Origin: Streptococcus pneumoniae
Lineage (GTDB): Bacteria; Bacillota; Bacilli; Lactobacillales; Streptococcaceae
Direction of reading: 5' to 3'
Length of the DNA: 64,000 bases
NCBI RefSeq assembly: GCF_001113365.1
Contig: NZ_CKYA01000001.1
Coordinates: 255,501-319,500 of the forward strand
The translations under genes and the position numbers were made by a program. Positions 7,572-15,736 of this stretch are shown piece by piece. Each line of letters starts with the position of its first letter. The first letter of the stretch is position 1. The notes below the pieces were generated by a model, which made no database searches, was not told where the DNA came from, and saw only the letters and a program-made list of their open reading frames with translations.

Positions 7572-8516
7572 ATGCCGATTCGAATTGATAAAAAATTACC
7601 AGCTGTTGAGATTTTACGGACAGAGAATATCTTTGTCATGGATGATCAACGTGCTGCCCACCAAGATATTCGCCCTTTGAAGATTTTAATTTTAAATCTC
7701 ATGCCACAGAAAATGGTCACAGAAACCCAGTTGTTGCGCCATTTGGCCAATACACCCCTGCAACTGGATATTGATTTTCTCTATATGGAGAGCCACCGTT
7801 CTAAGACAACTCGTTCAGAGCACATGGAGACCTTTTATAAAACTTTTCCTGAAGTCAAGGATGAGTATTTTGATGGGATGATCATCACGGGTGCTCCAGT
7901 TGAGCATTTACCATTTGAGGAAGTGGACTATTGGGAGGAATTTAGCCAGGTGCTTGAGTGGTCTAAGACCCATGTCTATTCGACCCTTCATATCTGTTGG
8001 GGTGCTCAAGCCGGGCTTTATCTGCGCTATGGAGTGGAAAAATACCAGATGGACAGTAAGTTATCGGGTATCTATCCTCAGGACACCTTAAAGGAAGGTC
8101 ATCTTCTCTTTAGAGGTTTTGACGATAGCTATGTATCTCCTCATTCTCGGCACACGGAGATTTCTAAGGAAGAGGTCTTAAACAAAACCAATCTCGAGAT
8201 TTTGTCAGAAGGTCCTCAGGTTGGGGTTTCGATTTTGGCTAGTCGTGATTTGCGTGAAATTTATAGTTTTGGGCATTTGGAATATGACCGTGATACCTTG
8301 GCAAAAGAGTATTTTAGGGACCGTGATGCAGGTTTAGATCCACATATTCCAGAAAATTACTTTAAGGATGATGATGTCAATCAGACCCCTTGTCTTTGTT
8401 GGTCTTCATCAGCAGCCCTCTTTTTCAGTAACTGGGTGAATTATGCGGTCTATCAGGAAACCCCTTTTGACTGGAGAAAAATTCAAGATGATGCATCCGC
8501 ATTTGGGTATTTATAA
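7572..8516 (+). CDS. metA: Homoserine O-acyltransferase MetA
   Basis: Catalyses the first committed step of methionine synthesis, acylation of homoserine. The 314-residue protein carries the catalytic Cys142 (H-I-C-W-G-A-Q), and His235 and Glu237 in S-F-G-H-L-E-Y, at the same numbers as in E. coli MetA. Residue 111 is Glu (G-A-P-V-E); in this family Glu111 has been linked to acetyl-CoA use and Gly111 to succinyl-CoA, so the product is probably O-acetylhomoserine. TTAGGAGAGGG precedes the ATG. It is followed after eight bases by dnaD, so the two are likely co-transcribed. Confidence 0.93.
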   Translation: MPIRIDKKLPAVEILRTENIFVMDDQRAAHQDIRPLKILILNLMPQKMVTETQLLRHLANTPLQLDIDFLYMESHRSKTTRSEHMETFYKTFPEVKDEYFDGMIITGAPVEHLPFEEVDYWEEFSQVLEWSKTHVYSTLHICWGAQAGLYLRYGVEKYQMDSKLSGIYPQDTLKEGHLLFRGFDDSYVSPHSRHTEISKEEVLNKTNLEILSEGPQVGVSILASRDLREIYSFGHLEYDRDTLAKEYFRDRDAGLDPHIPENYFKDDDVNQTPCLCWSSSAALFFSNWVNYAVYQETPFDWRKIQDDASAFGYL

Positions 8517-8524
8517 GAGGAATT

Positions 8525-9202
8525 ATGACATATTTAGACGCTTTTAAATCAGGGAACTTGGTTTTACCGAGTGCCCTGCTCTTGCATTTTAAGGAACTCT
8601 TTCCTTCTAGCGACGATTTTCTGGTCTGGCAATTTTTCTATTTGCAAAATACGACAGGTTTGGAAGAAATGTCGCCAAGCCAGATTGCTGACAGGATTGG
8701 CAAGGAAATTTCGGATGTCAACCAGTCCATCTCTAATCTGACGGAGAGGGGACTTCTCCAGTATCGAACCATTGAATTGAATGGTGAAATTGAATTGCTT
8801 TTTGATGCTAGTTTGGCTTTGGAACGTTTGGATGACTTGCTTGAAGCCGCTCATTCAAGTTCAGACCAGTTGACACCTCAAAATCAGCTCAAGGATTTGG
8901 TAGAAACCTTCCAGCAGGAGTTGGGACGCTTGTTGACACCTTTTGAAATTGAGGATTTGACCAAGACACTAAAAGAAGATGGGACCAGTGCTGATCTGAT
9001 TAAGGAAGCTCTTCGTGAAGCTGTTTTAAATGGAAAAGCAAACTGGAAGTACATTCAGGCGATTTTGAGAAATTGGCGCCATGAAGGTATCAAAAGTGTG
9101 GCTCAAATCGAGGCTAAGCGGGCAGAAAGAGAAGCAAGCAATCCTCAGTTGACACAGGTATCGGCAGATTTCAGAAATGCCATGGATCTCTGGAAGGATT
9201 AA
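8525..9202 (+). CDS. dnaD: DnaD-family primosome protein
   Basis: Helps load the replicative helicase at origins and at restarted forks. The 225-residue protein has the two-part DnaD layout: an N-terminal winged-helix region (about 1-100, with M-S-P-S-Q-I-A-D-R-I-G) and a C-terminal DnaB/DnaD helical domain (about 125-200) with the Y-I-Q-A-I-L-R-N-W segment, a variant of the YxxxIxxxW signature. AGAGGAATT precedes the ATG. It shares a transcript with metA, an unrelated pathway; this pairing is conserved in the group as I recall. Confidence 0.9.
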   Translation: MTYLDAFKSGNLVLPSALLLHFKELFPSSDDFLVWQFFYLQNTTGLEEMSPSQIADRIGKEISDVNQSISNLTERGLLQYRTIELNGEIELLFDASLALERLDDLLEAAHSSSDQLTPQNQLKDLVETFQQELGRLLTPFEIEDLTKTLKEDGTSADLIKEALREAVLNGKANWKYIQAILRNWRHEGIKSVAQIEAKRAEREASNPQLTQVSADFRNAMDLWKD

Positions 9203-9235
9203 TCCATGTAAGCAGGCTTGAAATCCGAGTAAGAT

Positions 9236-9264
9236 TTGCAAGCTGTGTCTAATTGTGATAAAAT
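9236..9264 (+). promoter_or_regulatory. tpiA promoter
   Basis: TTGCAA at 9236-9241, 17-base spacer, TGA-TAAAAT at 9256-9264. Confidence 0.75.
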
Positions 9265-9299
9265 AAATAGAAAATAAATTGAAAAAAGAGGTATGTGAA

Positions 9300-10058
9300 A
9301 TGTCACGTAAACCATTTATCGCTGGTAACTGGAAAATGAACAAAAATCCAGAAGAAGCTAAAGCATTCGTTGAAGCAGTTGCATCAAAACTTCCTTCATC
9401 AGATCTTGTTGAAGCAGGTATCGCTGCTCCAGCTCTTGATTTGACAACTGTTCTTGCTGCTGCAAAAGGTTCAAACCTTAAAGTTGCTGCTCAAAACTGC
9501 TACTTTGAAAATGCAGGTGCTTTCACTGGTGAAACAAGCCCACAAGTTTTGAAAGAAATCGGTACTGACTACGTTGTTATCGGTCACTCAGAACGCCGTG
9601 ACTACTTCCATGAAACTGACGAAGATATCAACAAAAAAGCAAAAGCAATCTTTGCAAACGGTATGCTTCCAATTATCTGTTGTGGTGAATCACTTGAAAC
9701 TTACGAAGCTGGTAAAGCTGCTGAATTCGTAGGTGCTCAAGTATCTGCTGCATTGGCTGGATTGACTGCTGAACAAGTTGCTGCATCAGTTATCGCTTAC
9801 GAGCCAATCTGGGCTATCGGTACTGGTAAATCAGCTTCACAAGACGACGCACAAAAAATGTGTAAAGTGGTTCGTGATGTTGTAGCTGCTGACTTTGGTC
9901 AAGAAGTTGCAGATAAAGTTCGTGTTCAATACGGTGGTTCTGTTAAACCTGAGAACGTTGCTTCATACATGGCTTGTCCAGACGTTGACGGTGCCCTTGT
10001 AGGTGGTGCGTCACTTGAAGCTGAAAGCTTCTTGGCTTTGCTTGACTTTGTAAAATAA
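9300..10058 (+). CDS. tpiA: Triosephosphate isomerase
   Basis: Interconverts dihydroxyacetone phosphate and glyceraldehyde-3-phosphate in glycolysis. The 252-residue TIM barrel shows N-W-K-M-N near the start, the catalytic His in I-G-H-S-E-R-R, the catalytic Glu in A-Y-E-P-I-W-A-I-G-T-G and the phosphate-binding Y-G-G-S-V. A longer frame opens 21 bases upstream, but conserved TIM sequence begins at M-S-R-K-P-F and AAGAGGT precedes the ATG at 9300. Codon use is strongly biased, as for highly expressed genes. Confidence 0.97.
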   Translation: MSRKPFIAGNWKMNKNPEEAKAFVEAVASKLPSSDLVEAGIAAPALDLTTVLAAAKGSNLKVAAQNCYFENAGAFTGETSPQVLKEIGTDYVVIGHSERRDYFHETDEDINKKAKAIFANGMLPIICCGESLETYEAGKAAEFVGAQVSAALAGLTAEQVAASVIAYEPIWAIGTGKSASQDDAQKMCKVVRDVVAADFGQEVADKVRVQYGGSVKPENVASYMACPDVDGALVGGASLEAESFLALLDFVK

Positions 10059-10080
10059 TCAGTAAGTAGCAAAAGCTAGG

Positions 10081-10113
10081 TGGAACAGCATTCAGATGTC
10101 TGTTCCATTTTTT
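10081..10113 (+). terminator. Terminator of tpiA
   Basis: TGGAACAG at 10081-10088 pairs with CTGTTCCA at 10100-10107, followed by a T tract. The hairpin lies only 16 bases ahead of the lytC start. Confidence 0.88.
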
Positions 10114-10128
10114 ATAGGAGAGGAAAGA

Positions 10129-11610
10129 TTGAAAACAAAAATTGGAAAAATTGGATTAGCCAGTATCTGTTTACTAGGCTTTGCAACGAGCCATGTCGCT
10201 GCAAATGAAACTGAAGTTTCAAAAACTTCGCAGGATACAACGACAGTTTCAAGTAGTTCAGAGCAAAATCAGTCTTCTAATAAAACTCAAACGAGCACAG
10301 GTGTAAAGACCAATGTTGCTGCCCACTGGGATGGGGATTATTATGTAAAGGCTGATGGATCTAAAGCTCAAAGTGAATGGATTTTTGATAATAACTACAA
10401 AGCTTGGTTTTATCTCAAATCAGACGGTCGTTATGCTCAAAATGAGTGGCGGGGCAGCTATTACCTAAAATCAGGTGGCTACATGGCTCAAAATGAATGG
10501 CTTTATGATAATAATTACAAGAGTTGGTTTTATCTCAAGTCAGATGGGGCTTATGCCCATCAAGAATGGCAATTGATTGGAAATAAGTGGTATTACTTCA
10601 AGAAGTGGGGTTACATGGCTAAAAGCCAATGGCAAGGAAGTTATTTCTTGAATGGTCAAGGTGCCATGATGCAAAATGAATGGCTTTATGATCCAGCCTA
10701 TTCTGCTTATTTTTATCTAAAATCCGATGGAACTTATGCCAACCAAGAGTGGCAAAAAGTGGGCGGCAAATGGTACTATTTCAAGAAGTGGGGCTATATG
10801 GCTCGGAATGAGTGGCAAGGCAACTACTATTTGACTGGAAGTGGTGCCATGGCGACTGACGAAGTGATTATGGATGGTGCTCGCTATATCTTTGCGGCCT
10901 CTGGTGAGCTCAAAGAAAAGAAAGATTTGAATGTCGGCTGGGTTCACAGAGATGGTAAACGCTATTTCTTTAATAATAGAGAAGAGCAAGTTGGAACCGA
11001 ACATGCTAAGAAAGTTATTGATATTAGTGAGCACAATGGTCGTATCAATGATTGGAAAAAGGTTATTGATGAGAACGAGGTGGATGGTGTCATTGTTCGT
11101 CTAGGTTATAGCGGTAAAGAAGACAAGGAATTGGCGCATAACATTAAGGAGTTAAACCGTCTGGGAATTCCTTATGGTGTCTATCTCTATACCTATGCTG
11201 AAAATGAGACCGATGCTGAGAATGACGCTGAACAGACCATTGAACTTCTGAAGAAATACAATATGAACTTGTCTTACCCTATCTACTATGATGTTGAGAA
11301 CTGGGAGTATGTGAATAAAAGTAAGCGTGCTCCGAGTGATACAGGTACTTGGGTTAAGATTATCAACAAGTACATGGAGACGATGAAGCAGGCGGGCTAT
11401 CAAAATGTGTATGTCTATAGCTATCGTAGTTTATTACAGACGCGTTTAAAACACCCAGATATTTTAAAACATGTAAACTGGGTAGCGGCCTATACCAATG
11501 CTTTAGAATGGGAAAATCCTCATTATTCAGGAGAAAAAGGTTGGCAGTATACCTCTTCTGAATACATGAAAGGAATCCAAGGGCGCGTGGATGTCAGTGT
11601 TTGGTATTAA
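10129..11610 (+). CDS. lytC: Choline-binding GH25 lysozyme, LytC type
   Basis: A secreted 1,4-beta-N-acetylmuramidase that cuts peptidoglycan and attaches to choline on teichoic acids. I place the start at the TTG at 10129, after AGGAGAGGAAAG, because it gives a classic signal peptide (M-K-T-K-I-G-K-I-G-L-A-S...A-N); the upstream ATG at 10096 lies inside the tpiA terminator. After a Ser/Thr-rich linker, roughly eleven choline-binding repeats (Trp/Tyr/Gly rich) span about 65-275. The C-terminal GH25 domain (about 293-493) holds Asp298 in V-I-D-I-S-E-H and Asp388/Glu390 in Y-Y-D-V-E-N-W. Repeats before catalysis is the LytC order, the reverse of LytA. Confidence 0.93.
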   Translation: MKTKIGKIGLASICLLGFATSHVAANETEVSKTSQDTTTVSSSSEQNQSSNKTQTSTGVKTNVAAHWDGDYYVKADGSKAQSEWIFDNNYKAWFYLKSDGRYAQNEWRGSYYLKSGGYMAQNEWLYDNNYKSWFYLKSDGAYAHQEWQLIGNKWYYFKKWGYMAKSQWQGSYFLNGQGAMMQNEWLYDPAYSAYFYLKSDGTYANQEWQKVGGKWYYFKKWGYMARNEWQGNYYLTGSGAMATDEVIMDGARYIFAASGELKEKKDLNVGWVHRDGKRYFFNNREEQVGTEHAKKVIDISEHNGRINDWKKVIDENEVDGVIVRLGYSGKEDKELAHNIKELNRLGIPYGVYLYTYAENETDAENDAEQTIELLKKYNMNLSYPIYYDVENWEYVNKSKRAPSDTGTWVKIINKYMETMKQAGYQNVYVYSYRSLLQTRLKHPDILKHVNWVAAYTNALEWENPHYSGEKGWQYTSSEYMKGIQGRVDVSVWY

Positions 11611-11621
11611 GCTCTGATTAG

Positions 11622-11655
11622 AAAGAGGGATGTGATAGTAGCACCCTCTTTTTCT
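11622..11655 (+). terminator. Terminator of lytC
   Basis: AAAGAGGG at 11622-11629 pairs with CCCTCTTT at 11644-11651, followed by TTCTTT. Confidence 0.85.
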
Positions 11656-11714
11656 TTGTTTTATGGCAGTTCATCCTCGAGTAAATTCAAGATCTCGCTA
11701 GGAAATAAATCTTA

Positions 11715-11821
11715 TATGGTAGATTGAATATAGACCAGGACATTGCGGTTGCTAAAACATTTTTAGAAATTCATTTGTCTTTCCTAATCGACTTGGCTCC
11801 CTCTTATTTCAATCTATTATA
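11715..11821. mobile_element. RUP-type miniature inverted-repeat element
   Basis: Imperfect inverted ends, TATGGTAGATTGAATATAG on the left and CTTATTTCAATCTATTATA on the right, bound a unit of about 107 bases, the known RUP size. RUPs are non-autonomous elements thought to be mobilised by IS630-Spn1 transposase. No coding capacity. The left end is slightly decayed. Confidence 0.75.
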
Positions 11822-11824
11822 GTC

Positions 11825-11942
11825 TTGGGGAATTTCTTCAAACCACGTCAGCGTGGTCAGTTCTACCTGCGACCTCAAAACTTGTACTTTGGTTAAGCTG
11901 GGTTTAGTTTCCTAGTTTGCTGATGGATTTCCATTGACTATA
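11825..11942 (+). repeat. Decayed BOX element
   Basis: It keeps recognisable boxA sequence (ATTTCTTCAAACCACGTCAGCG) and a boxC-like end (TTTCCTAGTTTGCTGATGG...TTTCCATTGACTATA), with the middle degraded and no intact boxB. It abuts the RUP element. Confidence 0.7.
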
Positions 11943-12024
11943 AGCATCCAGACCTCTTTTTCGTCTTCTAAAGAATTCTTAAATTATCAGTCTATTGCAA
12001 CTTTTCTCATGTGGGTCATTTGGC

Positions 12025-12057
12025 TTGCTATTGTCTTTCCTTAGTAGTATACTAAGG
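12025..12057 (+). promoter_or_regulatory. dpr promoter with overlapping palindrome
   Basis: TTGCTA at 12025-12030, 17-base spacer, TATACT at 12048-12053. A perfect 8-base inverted repeat, CCTTAGTA-GTA-TACTAAGG at 12039-12057, covers the -10 element and is a candidate operator. It does not look like the usual PerR box. Confidence 0.6.
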
Positions 12058-12109
12058 TAGTAATCATTAAGAAGTGGTTACATAAAAATAATGAATGAGG
12101 TAAAATAAA

Positions 12110-12628
12110 ATGGTAGAATTGAAAAAAGAAGCAGCAAAAGATGTCGCAACATTAACAAAAGCAGCGCCAGTAGCATTGGCAAAAACAAAGGAAGTTTTGA
12201 ATCAAGCAGTAGCAGATTTGTATGTAGCGCATATTGCTCTTCATCAAGTGCACTGGTACATGCGTGGACGCGGCTTTATGGTATGGCATCCAAAAATGGA
12301 TGAGTACATGGATGCTCTTGATGGTCATTTAGATGAAATCAGCGAACGCTTGATCACACTTGGTGGAAGCCCATTCTCTACTTTGACAGAGTTCCTTCAA
12401 AACAGTGAAATCGAAGAAGAAGCTGGTGAATACCGTAATGTTGAAGAAAGCTTGGAACGTGTTCTAGCTATTTATCGCTACCTCATCACTCTTTTCCAAA
12501 AAGCGTTGGATGTGACTGACGAAGAAGGCGATGATGTTACAAACGATATTTTTGTTGGTGCTAAGGCTGAACTTGAGAAAACAGTTTGGATGCTTGCCGC
12601 AGAACTTGGACAAGCACCTGGTTTGTAA
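12110..12628 (+). CDS. dpr: Dps-like peroxide resistance ferritin Dpr
   Basis: A miniferritin whose 12-mer oxidises and stores iron with hydrogen peroxide and so limits Fenton chemistry, important in catalase-negative, peroxide-producing streptococci. The 172-residue protein carries the inter-subunit ferroxidase residues: His48 (H-W-Y), His60 (W-H-P-K), Asp75 and Glu79 (D-E-I-S-E-R). The lysine-rich N-terminal tail is typical. It has its own promoter with a palindrome over the -10, and its own terminator. Confidence 0.95.
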   Translation: MVELKKEAAKDVATLTKAAPVALAKTKEVLNQAVADLYVAHIALHQVHWYMRGRGFMVWHPKMDEYMDALDGHLDEISERLITLGGSPFSTLTEFLQNSEIEEEAGEYRNVEESLERVLAIYRYLITLFQKALDVTDEEGDDVTNDIFVGAKAELEKTVWMLAAELGQAPGL

Positions 12629-12647
12629 GAAACAAGACAACATAGAT

Positions 12648-12679
12648 AAATCTGTAGGAAATTTCTTACAGATTTTTTC
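12648..12679 (+). terminator. Terminator of dpr
   Basis: AAATCTGTA at 12648-12656 pairs with TACAGATTT at 12667-12675, followed by TTTT. Confidence 0.85.
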
Positions 12680-12757
12680 TATTTTGTAAGCTATTCCAAA
12701 CCAGTCTTTTTTTGAGTTTTTTGATAAAATAGTACTATCAGTGAAAAGGATGGAAGC

Positions 12758-13264
12758 ATGACTAAGAAAATCGTAGCTATTTGGGCCCAGGATGAAGAGG
12801 GTGTGATTGGGAAGGATAATCGTCTGCCTTGGCATTTGCCAGCAGAACTGCAACATTTCAAGGAAACAACTCTGAATCATGCTATCTTGATGGGGCGGGT
12901 AACCTTTGATGGGATGGGACGTCGCCTGCTTCCAAAACGGGAAACCCTGATTTTGACGCGTAATCCGGAAGAAAAGATAGATGGGGTTGCTACTTTTCAG
13001 GACGTCCAGTCTGTTCTCGACTGGTATCAGGCTCAAGACAAGAATCTCTATATTCTCGGTGGGAAGCAGATTTTTCAGGCTTTTGAACCCTACCTTGATG
13101 AAGTGATTGTGACTCACATTCATGCTCGGGTGGAGGGAGATACCTATTTTCCTGAGGAGTTTGACCTGTCCCTTTTTGAGACAGTTTCAAGCAAATTCTA
13201 TACCAAAGATGAGAAAAATTCTTATGATTTTACCATCCAATACCGCAAGAGAAAGGAAGTCTAA
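12758..13264 (+). CDS. folA: Dihydrofolate reductase
   Basis: Reduces dihydrofolate to tetrahydrofolate with NADPH; the target of trimethoprim. The 168-residue sequence shows the substrate-site segment I-G-K-D-N-R-L-P-W-H-L-P with the acidic residue in A-E-L, M-G-R-V-T-F-D-G-M-G in the cofactor site, and I-L-G-G-K-Q-I-F near 109. The extended -10 TGA-TAAAAT lies at 12723-12730 and AAAGGATG precedes the ATG. The stop overlaps the start of a 56-codon membrane protein by one base. It is also named dfr or dhfr in streptococci. Confidence 0.95.
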   Translation: MTKKIVAIWAQDEEGVIGKDNRLPWHLPAELQHFKETTLNHAILMGRVTFDGMGRRLLPKRETLILTRNPEEKIDGVATFQDVQSVLDWYQAQDKNLYILGGKQIFQAFEPYLDEVIVTHIHARVEGDTYFPEEFDLSLFETVSSKFYTKDEKNSYDFTIQYRKRKEV

Positions 13265-13434
13265 TGGAACGGAGTTTATTTGGTTTATTCACGGCTTTTC
13301 TGTGTTTCATCTGCCTTCTGGCAGGAGCACAGGCTTTTCGTAAAAAGCGTTACGGGCTTTCTATCCTCCTTTGGTTAAATGCCTTTACCAATCTGGTCAA
13401 TAGTATTCATGCTTTTTACATGACCTTATTTTAG
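13264..13434 (+). CDS. Small conserved membrane protein, 56 aa
   Basis: The frame opens at the ATG that shares its A with the folA stop (TAATG) and ends at TAG 13432-13434. It encodes two hydrophobic segments (about 5-24 and 32-55) separated by a basic loop F-R-K-K-R-Y, so it is probably a two-helix membrane protein with a cytoplasmic turn. Coupled translation between folA and clpX argues that it is real. A hypothetical gene of this size occurs at the same place in pneumococcus, as I recall. Function unknown. Confidence 0.75.
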   Translation: MERSLFGLFTAFLCFICLLAGAQAFRKKRYGLSILLWLNAFTNLVNSIHAFYMTLF

Positions 13435-13465
13435 ATAGAATGACAGTATAGAATGGAAGGAAATC

Positions 13466-14698
13466 ATGTCTACAAATAGAAAAAATGATATGATGGTTTA
13501 TTGCTCATTTTGTGGCAAAAACCAAGAAGAAGTACAAAAAATAATCGCTGGCAACAATGCTTTTATTTGTAATGAATGCGTGGAGTTAGCTCAAGAAATC
13601 ATTCGAGAAGAATTGGTTGAGGAAGTCTTGGCAGACTTGTCTGAGGTGCCAAAACCAATTGAACTCCTCCATATCTTGAACCACTATGTTATCGGTCAAG
13701 ATCGTGCCAAGCGTGCCTTGGCAGTGGCAGTTTACAACCACTACAAACGTATCAACTTCCACGATACGCGTGAAGAGTCAGAAGATGTGGATCTGCAGAA
13801 GTCAAACATCTTGATGATTGGCCCAACTGGTTCAGGAAAAACATTCCTTGCCCAGACCTTGGCTAAGAGCTTGAATGTGCCTTTTGCGATTGCTGATGCG
13901 ACAGCTCTGACTGAGGCTGGTTATGTGGGTGAGGATGTAGAAAATATCCTCCTCAAACTCCTGCAGGCTGCTGACTTTAATATCGAGCGTGCAGAGCGTG
14001 GCATTATCTACGTAGATGAAATTGACAAGATTGCCAAGAAGAGCGAGAATGTATCGATCACACGTGACGTTTCTGGTGAAGGGGTGCAACAAGCCCTTCT
14101 CAAGATTATCGAGGGAACTGTTGCCAGCGTACCGCCTCAAGGTGGACGTAAACATCCACAACAAGAGATGATTCAAGTCGATACCAAAAATATCCTCTTC
14201 ATCGTGGGTGGTGCTTTTGATGGTATTGAAGAAATCGTCAAACAACGTCTGGGTGAAAAAGTCATCGGATTTGGTCAAAACAACAAGGCGATTGACGAAA
14301 ACAGCTCATACATGCAAGAAATCATCGCAGAAGACATTCAAAAATTCGGGATTATTCCTGAGTTGATTGGGCGCTTGCCTGTCTTTGCTGCTCTTGAGCA
14401 ATTGACAGTAGATGATTTGGTTCGTATCTTGAAAGAGCCAAGAAATGCTTTGGTCAAACAGTACCAAACCTTGCTATCTTATGATGATGTTGAGTTGGAA
14501 TTTGACGACGAAGCCCTTCAAGAGATTGCTAATAAAGCAATCGAACGGAAGACAGGGGCGCGTGGACTTCGCTCCATCATCGAAGAAACCATGCTAGATG
14601 TCATGTTTGAAGTACCGAGTCAGGAAAATGTGAAATTGGTTCGCATCACAAAAGAAGCTGTCGATGGAACGGATAAACCAATCCTAGAAACAGCTTAG
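13466..14698 (+). CDS. clpX: ATP-dependent unfoldase ClpX
   Basis: The AAA+ ring that recognises and unfolds substrates for the ClpP protease. The 410-residue protein has the zinc-binding domain (Cys13, Cys16, Cys35, Cys38), Walker A G-P-T-G-S-G-K-T (119-126), Walker B I-I-Y-V-D-E (180-185) and a ClpP-docking loop with I-G-F-G. GAAGGAAA precedes the ATG. It is followed two codons later by engB, the usual clpX-engB pair of Firmicutes. Confidence 0.97.
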   Translation: MSTNRKNDMMVYCSFCGKNQEEVQKIIAGNNAFICNECVELAQEIIREELVEEVLADLSEVPKPIELLHILNHYVIGQDRAKRALAVAVYNHYKRINFHDTREESEDVDLQKSNILMIGPTGSGKTFLAQTLAKSLNVPFAIADATALTEAGYVGEDVENILLKLLQAADFNIERAERGIIYVDEIDKIAKKSENVSITRDVSGEGVQQALLKIIEGTVASVPPQGGRKHPQQEMIQVDTKNILFIVGGAFDGIEEIVKQRLGEKVIGFGQNNKAIDENSSYMQEIIAEDIQKFGIIPELIGRLPVFAALEQLTVDDLVRILKEPRNALVKQYQTLLSYDDVELEFDDEALQEIANKAIERKTGARGLRSIIEETMLDVMFEVPSQENVKLVRITKEAVDGTDKPILETA

Positions 14699-14706
14699 AG
14701 GTGACT

Positions 14707-15294
14707 ATGGAACTGAATACACACAATGCTGAAATCTTGCTCAGTGCGGCTAATAAATCCCACTATCCGCAGGATGAACTACCAGAAATCGCTCTTGCAG
14801 GGCGTTCAAATGTTGGTAAATCTAGCTTTATCAATACCATGCTGAACCGTAAAAATCTGGCTCGTACATCAGGTAAACCTGGTAAAACTCAGCTTCTCAA
14901 CTTCTTTAACATTGACGACAAGATGCGCTTTGTGGATGTGCCTGGCTATGGCTATGCCCGCGTTTCCAAAAAGGAGCGTGAAAAGTGGGGGCGTATGATT
15001 GAGGAGTATCTGACAACTCGAGAAAATCTCCGTGCGGTAGTCAGTTTAGTTGACCTTCGTCATGACCCGTCAACAGATGATGTACAGATGTACGAATTTC
15101 TCAAGTATTATGAGATTCCAGTTATCATTGTGGCGACCAAGGCGGACAAGATTCCTCGTGGTAAATGGAACAAGCACGAATCAGCAATCAAAAAGAAATT
15201 AAACTTTGACCCAAGTGACGACTTTATTCTCTTTTCATCTGTCAGCAAGGCAGGGATGGATGAGGCTTGGGATGCAATCTTAGAAAAATTGTGA
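14707..15294 (+). CDS. engB: Ribosome biogenesis GTPase EngB (YsxC)
   Basis: An essential small GTPase needed for late 50S subunit assembly. At 195 residues it has G1 G-R-S-N-V-G-K-S (32-39), G3 D-V-P-G-Y-G-Y-A and G4 T-K-A-D. A GTG at 14701 could also start the frame, but AGAGGTGA at 14697-14704 is correctly placed for the ATG at 14707. It lies in an operon with clpX; the next gene starts ten bases after its stop. Confidence 0.94.
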   Translation: MELNTHNAEILLSAANKSHYPQDELPEIALAGRSNVGKSSFINTMLNRKNLARTSGKPGKTQLLNFFNIDDKMRFVDVPGYGYARVSKKEREKWGRMIEEYLTTRENLRAVVSLVDLRHDPSTDDVQMYEFLKYYEIPVIIVATKADKIPRGKWNKHESAIKKKLNFDPSDDFILFSSVSKAGMDEAWDAILEKL

Positions 15295-15304
15295 GGAAAA
15301 GAAA

Positions 15305-15685
15305 ATGGCAAAAACAATTCATACAGACAAAGCTCCAAAGGCTATCGGACCATATGTTCAAGGAAAAATCGTTGGCAACCTTTTGTTTGCTAGTGGTCAA
15401 GTTCCTCTCTCTCCTGAAACTGGGGAAATGGTTGGAGAAACGATTCAAGAACAGACAGAACAAGTCTTGAAAAACATTGGTGCTATTTTGGCAGAAGCAG
15501 GAACAGACTTTGACCATGTTGTTAAAACAACTTGCTTCTTGAGCGATATGAACGACTTCGTTCCTTTTAATGAGGTTTACCAAACGGCCTTTAAAGAGGA
15601 ATTTCCAGCTCGTTCAGCAGTAGAGGTAGCTCGTCTTCCTCGTGATGTAAAAGTCGAAATCGAAGTCATCGCAGAGATTGGATAA
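15305..15685 (+). CDS. ridA: RidA-family reactive imine deaminase
   Basis: RidA proteins (YjgF/YER057c/UK114) hydrolyse reactive enamine/imine intermediates released by PLP enzymes. The 126-residue protein has the family's typical segments: A-I-G-P-Y-V-Q-G near the start, the central G-Q-V-P-L-S-P, and the C-terminal P-R-D-V-K-V-E-I-E-V-I-A containing the signature; an Arg in F-P-A-R-S-A-V-E-V is the predicted carboxylate-binding residue. AGGAAAAG precedes the ATG. It is likely the last gene of the clpX-engB transcript. Confidence 0.9.
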   Translation: MAKTIHTDKAPKAIGPYVQGKIVGNLLFASGQVPLSPETGEMVGETIQEQTEQVLKNIGAILAEAGTDFDHVVKTTCFLSDMNDFVPFNEVYQTAFKEEFPARSAVEVARLPRDVKVEIEVIAEIG

Positions 15686-15692
15686 GCTAGTT

Positions 15693-15719
15693 GAAGTTTG
15701 GTGTTGCCAAACTTCTTTT
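15693..15719 (+). terminator. Terminator of ridA
   Basis: GAAGTTTGG pairs perfectly with CCAAACTTC around TGTTG, followed by TTTT. Confidence 0.85.
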
Positions 15720-15736
15720 GATATAAGGAGAAAAAG

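Noticed and set aside
7391..7588. 65-codon frame through the BOX ahead of metA
   Set aside because: It lies almost wholly in BOX repeat sequence; such frames recur wherever the BOX does.
12464..13123. 219-codon minus-strand frame across dpr and folA
   Set aside because: It spans two well-supported genes and the dpr terminator, without a plausible start site.
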